The notes under the pieces were generated by a model, which was not told where the DNA came from, ran no database searches, and saw nothing but the letters and a program-made list of their open reading frames with translations. Positions 6,782-11,793 of a stretch of DNA of 11,793 nt are shown piece after piece; the first letter of the stretch is position 1; each line of letters opens with the position of its first letter. A program made the position numbers and the translations under genes. The stretch is from Actinomycetota bacterium (lineage in GTDB: Bacteria > Actinomycetota > Thermoleophilia > Solirubrobacterales > Thermoleophilaceae): positions 1-11,793 of the forward strand of contig VAXR01000160.1 in NCBI GenBank assembly GCA_005885165.1, written 5' to 3'.

Positions 6782-7928
6782 CCCGACGGTGGCGGGCTAC
6801 GAGCTGATGAACGAGCCGCAGCCCGGCTTCAACGCCGCGCCCGAGGAGTCCGACGCAACGGAGCTGTTCCCGTACTGGGGCAAGGCCGTCAACGCGGTCG
6901 TGGCCAAAGTGAAGGACTTCCGCCAGCTCTTCTTCGTCGAGCCCAACGTGGAGCGCAACGTGACGGACCAGAGCGAGATCTCGGCGCCGTGGTCGACCTA
7001 CAGCTCGTACCGCAACGTCGTGTACGCGCCGCACATATACACGGGCGTGTTCACGGCGGACCAGGAGGTCGCCTCGCGGCGCTTCATGCCGAACGACGGC
7101 GGCTACCGCTCGGCGATCTCGGACGCGAAGGCCCTCGGCCTGCCGCTGTGGGTCGGCGAGTTCGGCAACAACCCGCAGGACGACGACACGATCCTCCGCA
7201 CCCACTACACGCTCCAGGACAAATACCTGCTGGGCGGGACGCTGTGGCTGTGGAAGGAGAACGCGAACGACGTCAACGGCTCGGTGTTCTGGGGGGTTTA
7301 CGGAAAGCCGTTCGGCCGCGGGACGCCGCAGCCCAAGCGCATCCTCATCACCTCGCGCGCCACGCCGATGGCGGCGGACGGGACGCTCGATAGCGTCCAC
7401 TACGGGGCCGGCAGCGGGGACTTCGACATCCGCGCGGACTCCGCCAGCCCGGTGTCCTGCGGCGACTTGTCGCGCGCCACGGTCCTGTTCGTGCCGCCCG
7501 CCGTGACCGCGCCTGTGGTGGCGGAGGGGGCGAGCATCGACGTCTTCTCGCGCGCGGGCGCGCGCGAGGTGTACGTGTATCCCTACGGCGGCCCCTATCG
7601 CTTGTACAGCGGCCAGCCCGGCGACGTGACGGGGCCGCGCTGCCCGCCGAAGACCTCCGCGGCGCCGCCGATCCCGCTGCCGAAGCCGCACGGGTGCATC
7701 TCGACCAAGTCGCTGCGGGTGAGCCTCCGCCATCCGCGCCATCAGCGGATCGTCAAGGTGACCGCCTACATCGACGGGAAGCGCGTGCTCGTGAAGCGCG
7801 GGAGGCACCTGCGGACGGTCGTGCTCCATCACCTCCCGCGCGGGCGGAGGTTCAGGCTGAAGATCGTCGAGGTGACGAACAGGGGCATCCGGATCTCGCG
7901 CTCGCGCAGCTACCGCGGCTGCCCGTGA
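6624..7928 (+). CDS. 3' fragment of the broken GH5 gene (catalytic glutamates and C-terminal domains)
   Basis: Open frame of 434 codons, entered only through an internal ATG. Numbered from 6624, it carries GYELMNEP with acid/base Glu64, VEPNVERN (105-112), YAPHIYTG (134-141), LWVGEFG with nucleophile Glu179, and GTLWLWKENAND (205-216). A beta-sandwich follows (about 240-335), then a Pro-rich linker and a basic module bracketed by C358 and C433 (STKSLRVSLRHPR...RGCP). There is no signal peptide and no ribosome-binding site at 6624, so independent expression of a working exported enzyme is unlikely. The stop lies 22 bases before the next gene. Confidence 0.65.
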   Translation: MPACALHGVRELDPAVAEDFQKFWADLQAPDGVGLQEHYTNVLIALAQRFRGDPTVAGYELMNEPQPGFNAAPEESDATELFPYWGKAVNAVVAKVKDFRQLFFVEPNVERNVTDQSEISAPWSTYSSYRNVVYAPHIYTGVFTADQEVASRRFMPNDGGYRSAISDAKALGLPLWVGEFGNNPQDDDTILRTHYTLQDKYLLGGTLWLWKENANDVNGSVFWGVYGKPFGRGTPQPKRILITSRATPMAADGTLDSVHYGAGSGDFDIRADSASPVSCGDLSRATVLFVPPAVTAPVVAEGASIDVFSRAGAREVYVYPYGGPYRLYSGQPGDVTGPRCPPKTSAAPPIPLPKPHGCISTKSLRVSLRHPRHQRIVKVTAYIDGKRVLVKRGRHLRTVVLHHLPRGRRFRLKIVEVTNRGIRISRSRSYRGCP

Positions 7929-7950
7929 GCCGGTAGCGTCCCTCTCGGCC

Positions 7951-8559
7951 GTGAACGAGATCGCGCCGGGCATCCAGCACTGGACCGGGATCCATCCCAG
8001 GATCCAGATCGAGGTGAGCTCGTACCACCTGCCCGACTCGGGCACGCTGATCGATCCGCTGCTGCCGGACGGCGACCGGGACGTGATCCGCGGGCTGCGG
8101 GTAGACCGGATCGTGCTCACCAACCGCCACCACCTCCGCTCGAGCGAGCAGATCGCGGCCGAGGCCGGCTGCCCGATCCTCTGCCACGAGGCCGGGCTGC
8201 ACGAGTTCGAGGGCGGGCCTGACGTGCAGCCGTTCTCCTGGGGGGACGAGCTTGCCCCCGGTGTGCGCGCGCTGGAGGTCGATGCGATCTGTGACGAGGA
8301 GACGGCGCTGCTGATCGACGCGGGCGGCGGCACGCTGGCCGTGGCCGACGCCGTGATGCGCTACGGCGGCGGCGATCTCCACTTCGTTCCCGACCAGTAC
8401 CTCGGCGACGACCCCGAGGCCGTGAAGGTCGCCATCCGCGAGGCGTACAGGCGGCTGCTCGATCAGCCGTTCGACAACCTGCTGACGGCGCACGGCGATC
8501 CGCAGATAGGCGGGGCGCGCGAGAGCCTTCGCCGGTTCGTCGAGCAGGGTCCGGAGTAG
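7951..8559 (+). CDS. Metallo-beta-lactamase-fold-like protein with degenerate metal motif
   Basis: A 202-residue cytosolic protein starting at GTG 7951. The layout is that of a compact MBL-fold domain: GIQHWTGIHPRIQIEVSSYHL, GTLIDPLLP (31-39), VDRIVLTNRHHLRSS (51-65), CHEAGLHEF (78-86), ETALLIDAGGGTLAVAD (117-133) and a terminal LLTAHGDPQIGGAR (178-190). In active MBL enzymes the second motif is HxHxDH. Here it is NRHHLRSS, missing the Asp and the final His, so the dinuclear zinc site is at best altered. His79, His84, Asp124 and His181 could still hold one metal. I recall similar actinobacterial proteins with the same TNRHH variant, so this looks like a distinct subfamily rather than decay, but its reaction is unknown. 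TAGCGT (7934-7939) is a weak -10 candidate; otherwise the gene is read through from the GH5 gene. Confidence 0.75.
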   Translation: MNEIAPGIQHWTGIHPRIQIEVSSYHLPDSGTLIDPLLPDGDRDVIRGLRVDRIVLTNRHHLRSSEQIAAEAGCPILCHEAGLHEFEGGPDVQPFSWGDELAPGVRALEVDAICDEETALLIDAGGGTLAVADAVMRYGGGDLHFVPDQYLGDDPEAVKVAIREAYRRLLDQPFDNLLTAHGDPQIGGARESLRRFVEQGPE

Positions 8560-8573
8560 GCGCCCGCAAGCCG

Positions 8574-8579
8574 TATTCT
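8574..8579 (+). promoter_or_regulatory. Candidate -10 box for the secreted barrel-protein gene
   Basis: TATTCT fits TANNNT closely and ends 8 bases before GTG 8588, with no Shine-Dalgarno in the 28 bases after the preceding stop. This suggests a leaderless or nearly leaderless transcript. I find no -35 match at normal spacing. Confidence 0.4.
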
Positions 8580-8587
8580 CGGGCGAC

Positions 8588-9832
8588 GTGACCCCGCGCC
8601 GCCTTGCCGCCGTTTTGCCGTGCCTGCTCGTCGCAGCACTCGCGGCACCGGGCCCGGCCGCCGCCGCGAAGCTGCCGCCGCTGCCGAGGCATTGGCCGCA
8701 CCGGCTCCAACTCGGCCTGACCGACGGGCCGGGCGGCGCATCCGCTCTGCGGCGGAGCGTGCCGTTCGGCTTCCGCTACCAGTACCTCGCGGGCGGGGTC
8801 AACACCGGCCAGGGCTGGGCGACGTGGAACACCGGCGGGACGTTCGTGGACATGTACGTGAGCGAGTCCGCGCACGCACACGTGATCCCGGTCTTCAGCT
8901 ACTACATGATCCGCCAGTCGCTGCCCGGCTCGAACGACGGCGACGAGCCGCGGGCCGTGCTCTCGAACCTCCGCAACAAGGCCACGATGCGGGCCTGGTT
9001 CGCCGACGTGAAGCTGTTCATGAAGCGCGCCGGCCGCTTCCCCCACACGCGCGTGGTCCTGCAGGTCGAGCCCGACATGTGGGGCTATGGCGAGCAGGCT
9101 GCACGCGGCGATCGCGCCTCGACGGTTCCGGTCGCGGTCGACAGCTCGGGGTCCGGCGCCGCGCGCGGGCTCCCCGACGACATGCGCGGCCTTGCGCGAG
9201 CCGTCGTGCGGCTGCGGAATCGGCTGGCGCCGAACGTGATCCTCGGCTACCACGCGAGCGATTGGGGCACGGGCGTCGACTTCGCGGCCAACGATCCCTC
9301 GCTCCCGGAGACCGACGCGCTCGGCAAGCGAGCCGGGCGGTTCTACCGGTCGCTCGGGGCGAAGTTCGACGTGACGTTCACCGACTGGTCGGACCGCGAC
9401 GTCGGCTTCAAGCGGGCGATCCTCGGCGAGGGGCCGGATGCTTGGTGGGACGCCGCCGACCGCGCCCGGGCGGTCCACTTCATCCACACGTATTCGAGGC
9501 GCGCGCGCCAGCGCGTGGTCGTCTGGCAGATCCCGGTCGGCAACACCGTCATGCGCGCGATGAACAACACCTGGGGCCACTACCAGGACAACCACGTGCA
9601 GTGGCTGCTGGGCGCGAACGCTCACAGCCACCTGAGGGCGCTCGTGAACGCGGGGGTGGTCGCGTTCCTGTTCGGCGGCGGGGCCGACGGAACGACATGC
9701 GCCTGCGACGCGCAGCATGACGGCGTGACCAATCCCTCTCCCCGCCCGTCGTACAGCGCCGACGACGACGGTGGCTATCTGCGCCATCAGGCGCGTGCGT
9801 ACTACAAGGTTGGCGCGCTGAAGCTGCCCTGA
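8588..9832 (+). CDS. Secreted protein of unassigned family, probable TIM-barrel glycosidase-like
   Basis: Exported 414-residue protein with a signal peptide (1-27, ending GPAAAA). I cannot name a family. Visible blocks are LGLTDGPGGASALR (42-55), PFGFRYQYLAGGVNTGQGWATWN (59-81), HVIPVFSYYMIRQS (98-111), VVLQVEPDMWGYGEQ (156-170), NVILGYHASDWGTGVDF (216-232), FDVTFTDWSDRDVG (260-273), VVVWQIPVGNTVMRAMNNTWGHYQDNHV (310-337), and a Gly-rich end with CACD near 371-374. Alternating strand/helix blocks ending in acidic or aromatic residues resemble a (beta/alpha)8 barrel. E161, D163, D225, D266 and D269 are the best candidates for active-site acids. Start GTG 8588 follows a TATTCT box by 8 bases. 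Its place beside a GH5 gene supports a role in extracellular polysaccharide or glycolipid breakdown, but this is inference. Confidence 0.75.
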   Translation: MTPRRLAAVLPCLLVAALAAPGPAAAAKLPPLPRHWPHRLQLGLTDGPGGASALRRSVPFGFRYQYLAGGVNTGQGWATWNTGGTFVDMYVSESAHAHVIPVFSYYMIRQSLPGSNDGDEPRAVLSNLRNKATMRAWFADVKLFMKRAGRFPHTRVVLQVEPDMWGYGEQAARGDRASTVPVAVDSSGSGAARGLPDDMRGLARAVVRLRNRLAPNVILGYHASDWGTGVDFAANDPSLPETDALGKRAGRFYRSLGAKFDVTFTDWSDRDVGFKRAILGEGPDAWWDAADRARAVHFIHTYSRRARQRVVVWQIPVGNTVMRAMNNTWGHYQDNHVQWLLGANAHSHLRALVNAGVVAFLFGGGADGTTCACDAQHDGVTNPSPRPSYSADDDGGYLRHQARAYYKVGALKLP

Positions 9833-9846
9833 GTCAGACCTATTAC

Positions 9847-9876
9847 TTGACTCGTCTCTGCTTTGGCGGTTACGGT
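9847..9876 (+). promoter_or_regulatory. Promoter (-35 TTGACT, -10 TACGGT) of leaderless ASH-like protein gene
   Basis: TTGACT (9847-9852) and TACGGT (9871-9876) are separated by 18 bases, and the -10 ends 6 bases before GTG 9883. This is a housekeeping-sigma promoter with the transcript expected to begin at the start codon itself. It also decides the start: TTG 9847 is in frame but is the -35 box, not the initiation codon. Confidence 0.65.
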
Positions 9877-9882
9877 TGCGCG

Positions 9883-10665
9883 GTGCCACGCAGGGCCCTT
9901 GGACTCGCCACGTTTATCGCCGCGCTCGTGCTGCTGCCGGCGGCGATCACCTCAGCGGCGAGGACCACGCTCTTCATCAAGCCGAACCCGGTCGACTTCG
10001 GAGGCGTCGCGGGCAACAGCAGCAAGACGCTCGCGGTGACGGTGCAGACCAGCGGGACGCAAGCGCATCCGCGCATCTCGATCACCTCGGGCCAGGCGGA
10101 GTTCAAGATCAAGGAGGGCAACCCGTCCTTCACCTGCCCCGTCATTCACCACGGGCAGAGATGTACGTTTCACGTCGTCTACCACCCGTCGAGCGCAAGC
10201 CAGGACACCGGAACGCTGCGCGCCACGGACCTGTTCAAGCCGACGACGAATCGCGCGACAGCGGAGCTGAAGGGCCATCGCGTGGTTCCGCACCCGCCGA
10301 GCTGCACGATCGCCATGAAGCGGCACCAGAAGCTCATCAAGCAGAAGAAGAAGCACGGCAAGAAGGTGCTCAAGCGGACGCCGTTCCGCCTGTCGATGAC
10401 CCAGAACCAGGACGGGCAAGTGTCCGCGAGTGCAGCCGGCACGGCGTCGGACGGCAAGCCGATCTCACTGGAGGCCGCGAGCGGCCAGGCCACGGCGGGC
10501 AATCCCGTCCTGCTGAAGCTCGCCCTGAAGCAGCCGAGCGAGCAGCGGATCATCGCCGACGTCAAGCAGAACCTCGAGCCGCAGATGAACCTGACGGGGA
10601 CATGCCAGAACAACGACGGCGACATCCGCCAGGTTCACGCCGTAAGCCGTTCAAGTTCCCGCTGA
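9883..10665 (+). CDS. Secreted ASH-like beta-sandwich protein with Lys-rich segment
   Basis: A 260-residue exported protein. From GTG 9883 the N-terminus is a good signal peptide (MPRR, hydrophobic 6-23, TSAA/R near 26), whereas the longer TTG 9847 frame would put 12 polar residues before it. Residues 28-132 look like a choice-of-anchor/ASH immunoglobulin-like domain: KPNPVDFGGVAGNSSKTLAVTVQ, FTCPVIHHGQRCTFHVVYHPSSA, DTGTLRATD. C85/C94 are a likely disulfide. A very basic stretch follows (145-166, KRHQKLIKQKKKHGKKVLKR), then a second beta-rich half (167-245) bracketed by C141 and C241. No catalytic motif is present. The basic segment may tether the protein to anionic envelope polymers. It has its own promoter, so it need not depend on the upstream genes. 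Family membership is a fold-level guess. Confidence 0.75.
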   Translation: MPRRALGLATFIAALVLLPAAITSAARTTLFIKPNPVDFGGVAGNSSKTLAVTVQTSGTQAHPRISITSGQAEFKIKEGNPSFTCPVIHHGQRCTFHVVYHPSSASQDTGTLRATDLFKPTTNRATAELKGHRVVPHPPSCTIAMKRHQKLIKQKKKHGKKVLKRTPFRLSMTQNQDGQVSASAAGTASDGKPISLEAASGQATAGNPVLLKLALKQPSEQRIIADVKQNLEPQMNLTGTCQNNDGDIRQVHAVSRSSSR

Positions 10666-10717
10666 TCGCGGACGCGACGCCGAAGTAGCAGCAGCCCCCG
10701 CCGCGGCAGTACGACAC

Positions 10718-10742
10718 CCGTCCAGCAGGGCTCGCCGGACGG
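10718..10742 (+). terminator. Possible hairpin after the ASH-like gene
   Basis: CCGTCC (10718-10723) and GGACGG (10737-10742) are perfect 6-base inverted arms with a 13-base loop, 53 bases past the ASH-like stop. It could end that transcript, but no T-tract follows. Its arms can also pair with those of the next inverted repeat. Confidence 0.3.
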
Positions 10743-10749
10743 CGGTCGA

Positions 10750-10770
10750 TGTCCGATTAATGCCCGGACA
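10750..10770. promoter_or_regulatory. Inverted repeat TGTCCG-N9-CGGACA just upstream of the riboswitch
   Basis: Perfect 6-base arms (10750-10755 and 10765-10770) flank ATTAATGCC, the most AT-rich spot of this leader region. The 21-base span is typical of an operator for a dimeric regulator, and ATTAAT could be a poor -10. With start about 7 bases on, the transcript would begin right at the riboswitch. It may instead be a leader hairpin. No regulator can be assigned. Confidence 0.35.
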
Positions 10771-10772
10771 CC

Positions 10773-10869
10773 CGAACCAGACTGTCAATGGCAAACCCGT
10801 CGCGAGGCGGGGACGCAAAGCTAGAGGTCTCAGATCGCCCACGGTTTGCGATAGCTCGGTCGCCGGTCG
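10773..10869 (+). promoter_or_regulatory. Cyclic-di-GMP-I (GEMM-I) riboswitch
   Basis: Senses c-di-GMP in the 5' leader of the HD-GYP gene. The core matches the class closely: GGCAAACC (10790-10797); a hairpin CCCGTC (10796-10801), GCGA tetraloop (10802-10805), GGCGGG (10806-10811); and GGGACGCAAAGC (10810-10821). The second hairpin has outer pairs GAG (10824-10826)/CTC (10855-10857) and inner stem ATCGC (10834-10838)/GCGAT (10848-10852). It is followed by CGGTCGCCG, in the place of the conserved GGGTTACCG. A closing stem can form from CGAACC (10773-10778) and GGTCG (10865-10869) with one bulged A. The GNRA loop facing the second hairpin is the tertiary contact known for this class. The output is probably translational, because the ribosome-binding site of the next gene is only 20 bases further on. 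Confidence 0.88.
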
Positions 10870-10882
10870 AGAAACGGTGAAC

Positions 10883-10896
10883 GGGAAAGGAATCCC
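10883..10896 (+). promoter_or_regulatory. Ribosome-binding site inside a small hairpin (likely expression platform)
   Basis: GGGA (10883-10886) and TCCC (10893-10896) can pair, leaving AAGGAA in the loop. AAGGA is the Shine-Dalgarno, 5 bases before TTG 10897, and this sets the start. ACGGG (10881-10885) can alternatively pair with CCCGT (10796-10800), the 5' arm of the riboswitch hairpin, offering a ligand-dependent switch. Confidence 0.4.
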
Positions 10897-11793
10897 TTGA
10901 GCGGATCTCGAGAGACATTTCACTTCCAGGCGGAGCTCAGCCGTACCGTCATGGACGCGGCCGTGGGGCCGCAGTTCGAGGACCTGCCGGTCCGCGAGCC
11001 CGAGGCCGACAAGCGGCTTGCCGCGAACGATCCGGCGGCTCACCTCACCTCGTTCCTGCCCCAGGTCGCGATAACGACGACCCTCGTCGCGGTCTTCCCC
11101 GTCGCACTCGTTTGGGGGCTCCAGGCCATGGGAGTCCTTCGCTCGGCGCTGCTGTCGATCGGCACGGTGATAGTGCTCTCGGGCGGCGCCTCCTGGATCG
11201 GAGGCAGGATCTGGAGGTCGCGCTCGCACCCCGGGGAGGACCTGCTCTTCTCGGAGCTCATGATCTGGGGATGGCTGCGCCGCTGGTGGATAGAGCGGCA
11301 GCTGGCCAACACCCATCGCCTGCTCGAGGGCCTGGGGGCCGCGGAGGAGCTCAGCCAGGAGCGTCGAGCACAGCTCCTGGGACGTCTTGCCGCCACGCTC
11401 GAGGCCGGCGATCCGTACACCCACGGGCATTCGCGGCGAGTGGCGCGCCATTCGGCCGCGATCGCCGAGCGAATGGGACTGTCCCGCCAGGAGGTCGCGA
11501 AGGTGCGTACAGCCGCCGCCCTTCACGACGTCGGCAAGGTCAGTACGCCGATCGCCGTGCTCCACAAGGCCGGGAGGCTGACGGACGCCGAGTTCGAGGT
11601 GATCAAGCGGCACCCCGTGGACGGAGCGAAGCTCGTCTCGGAGCTCGGCGACCCCGAGCTCACGGCGATGGTGCTCCACCATCACGAGCGGCTCGACGGA
11701 ACCGGCTATCCCGAGCGCCTCGCGGGCGATGAGATCCCGCTCGGCGCGCGCATCATCTCGGTGGCCGACACCTTCGATGCGATCAGCTCGACG
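10897..11793 (+). CDS. Membrane-anchored HD-GYP protein, probable c-di-GMP phosphodiesterase (3' end beyond window)
   Basis: 299 codons are visible and open to the window edge. The start is TTG 10897, supported by AAGGA 5 bases upstream; ATG 10951 is weaker. An N-terminal cytoplasmic part (1-50) is followed by two membrane helices (about 56-77 and 82-103), a basic linker (RIWRSRSH), an amphipathic/coiled region (120-165) with WLRRWWIERQLANTHRLLEGL, and then the HD-GYP domain from about 166. Key residues seen are HGHSRRVARHS (176-186), HDVGK (210-214, the HD pair), KRHPVDGA (237-244), HHE (262-264), DGTGYP (267-272) and ISVADTFDAI (287-296). The complete HHE..DG.GYP motif separates it from plain HD domains and predicts hydrolysis of c-di-GMP to pGpG/GMP at the membrane. 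Because its leader carries a c-di-GMP riboswitch, the enzyme is probably adjusted by its own substrate. No sensory domain is recognised; the membrane part may sense a signal. Confidence 0.9.
   Translation, partial: MSGSRETFHFQAELSRTVMDAAVGPQFEDLPVREPEADKRLAANDPAAHLTSFLPQVAITTTLVAVFPVALVWGLQAMGVLRSALLSIGTVIVLSGGASWIGGRIWRSRSHPGEDLLFSELMIWGWLRRWWIERQLANTHRLLEGLGAAEELSQERRAQLLGRLAATLEAGDPYTHGHSRRVARHSAAIAERMGLSRQEVAKVRTAAALHDVGKVSTPIAVLHKAGRLTDAEFEVIKRHPVDGAKLVSELGDPELTAMVLHHHERLDGTGYPERLAGDEIPLGARIISVADTFDAISST

Larger units (their letters stand above)
6086..7928 (+). pseudogene. Secreted GH5 endoglycoceramidase-like glycoside hydrolase, frame-broken
   Basis: The two pieces together form one exported GH5 (cellulase-fold) enzyme. 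The first frame (6086 to about 6620) gives a signal peptide (1-26, ending APANA), the barrel start (LLKGVNVDGIVDYW), FDQMRPLGYDAIRLNLSWSLLEP and GIYVVLDMHQDAWS. The next frame (+1) then continues with PACALHGVRELDPAV, DGVGLQEHY, YELMNEPQPG with the acid/base Glu, LPLWVGEFGNNP with the nucleophile Glu, a beta-sandwich, and a Cys-bracketed basic C-terminal module. Relatives I know carry about 30-40 residues (ending in a WA..DG..AC stretch) between DMHQDAWS and the GVRELDPAV block, and these are missing. This points to an internal deletion of 3n+2 bases around 6620 rather than a single-base slip. Both catalytic Glu codons survive. Enzymes of this group cleave glycolipid or glycan beta-linkages outside the cell; the substrate here is unknown. 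An assembly error is the main alternative. Confidence 0.75.
10666..10896 (+). promoter_or_regulatory. Structured leader and intergenic region before the HD-GYP gene
   Basis: The longest gene-free stretch in the window (231 bases). In order it holds the CCGTCC/GGACGG hairpin, the TGTCCG/CGGACA inverted repeat, the c-di-GMP riboswitch and the hairpin containing the ribosome-binding site. I see no strong -35/-10 pair, so the promoter is not fixed. Confidence 0.7.

Noticed and set aside
4881..8333. Very long leftward open frame (1150 codons)
   Set aside because: It lies antisense to the GH5 and MBL-like genes and out of frame with the NHL gene. Its translation is Arg/Pro/Ser-rich with no domain, a common artefact of GC-rich codon bias.
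8117..9889. Leftward open frame of 590 codons opposite the barrel-protein gene
   Set aside because: The sense strand has a signal peptide, structured blocks and a leaderless promoter. The antisense translation is low-complexity and His/Arg/Ala-rich.
10651..11685. Leftward 344-codon frame opposite the HD-GYP gene
   Set aside because: It would run antisense through the riboswitch and the unmistakable HD-GYP motifs on the plus strand; no domain is readable.
1..11793. tRNA, rRNA, insertion sequences, phage or defence modules
   Set aside because: No cloverleaf, rRNA motif, transposase, terminal inverted repeats, integrase or nuclease genes were seen on reading both strands.

Overview
The window is GC-rich DNA from a probable soil actinobacterium. 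Thermoleophilia (Solirubrobacterales-like) is my best guess. The reasons are the codon bias, the frequent GTG/TTG starts, TANNNT -10 boxes placed just upstream of start codons (leaderless style), and secreted proteins ending in Cys-bracketed, Lys/Arg/His-rich modules. The assignment is inference from style, not from a marker gene.

Left part (1-2419): a YtcJ-type amidohydrolase runs leftward off the window. It is divergent from a TetR-family regulator, which overlaps (ATGA) a small three-helix membrane protein of unknown function. The TetR reading frame encodes a convincing N-terminal arm upstream of its only available start codon, so its 5' end is odd.

Middle part (2443-5998, all leftward): a secreted six-bladed NHL-type propeller protein comes first in transcription order, then an MscS-family mechanosensitive channel. 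Twelve bases after the channel is a type-2 asparaginase/isoaspartyl peptidase (Ntn hydrolase).

Right-centre (6086-10665, rightward): a secreted GH5 endoglycoceramidase-like glycosidase is split into two frames by what looks like an out-of-frame internal deletion. It is followed by a metallo-beta-lactamase-like protein with an eroded metal motif, a secreted protein of an unassigned probable TIM-barrel family, and a secreted ASH-like beta-sandwich protein. The last has a clear -35/-10 promoter that places the transcript start at its GTG codon. The NHL protein, the GH5, the barrel protein and the ASH-like protein form an exported-protein island around a short divergent intergenic region.

Right end (10666-11793): a 231-base leader contains a cyclic-di-GMP-I (GEMM-I) riboswitch. 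It has the GGCAAACC / GNRA-capped hairpin / GGGACGCAAAGC core and a second hairpin. The leader sits directly in front of a membrane-anchored HD-GYP protein (HDVGK, HHE..DG.GYP) that runs off the right edge. A c-di-GMP sensor controlling a probable c-di-GMP phosphodiesterase is a self-contained feedback loop and is the most striking system in the window.
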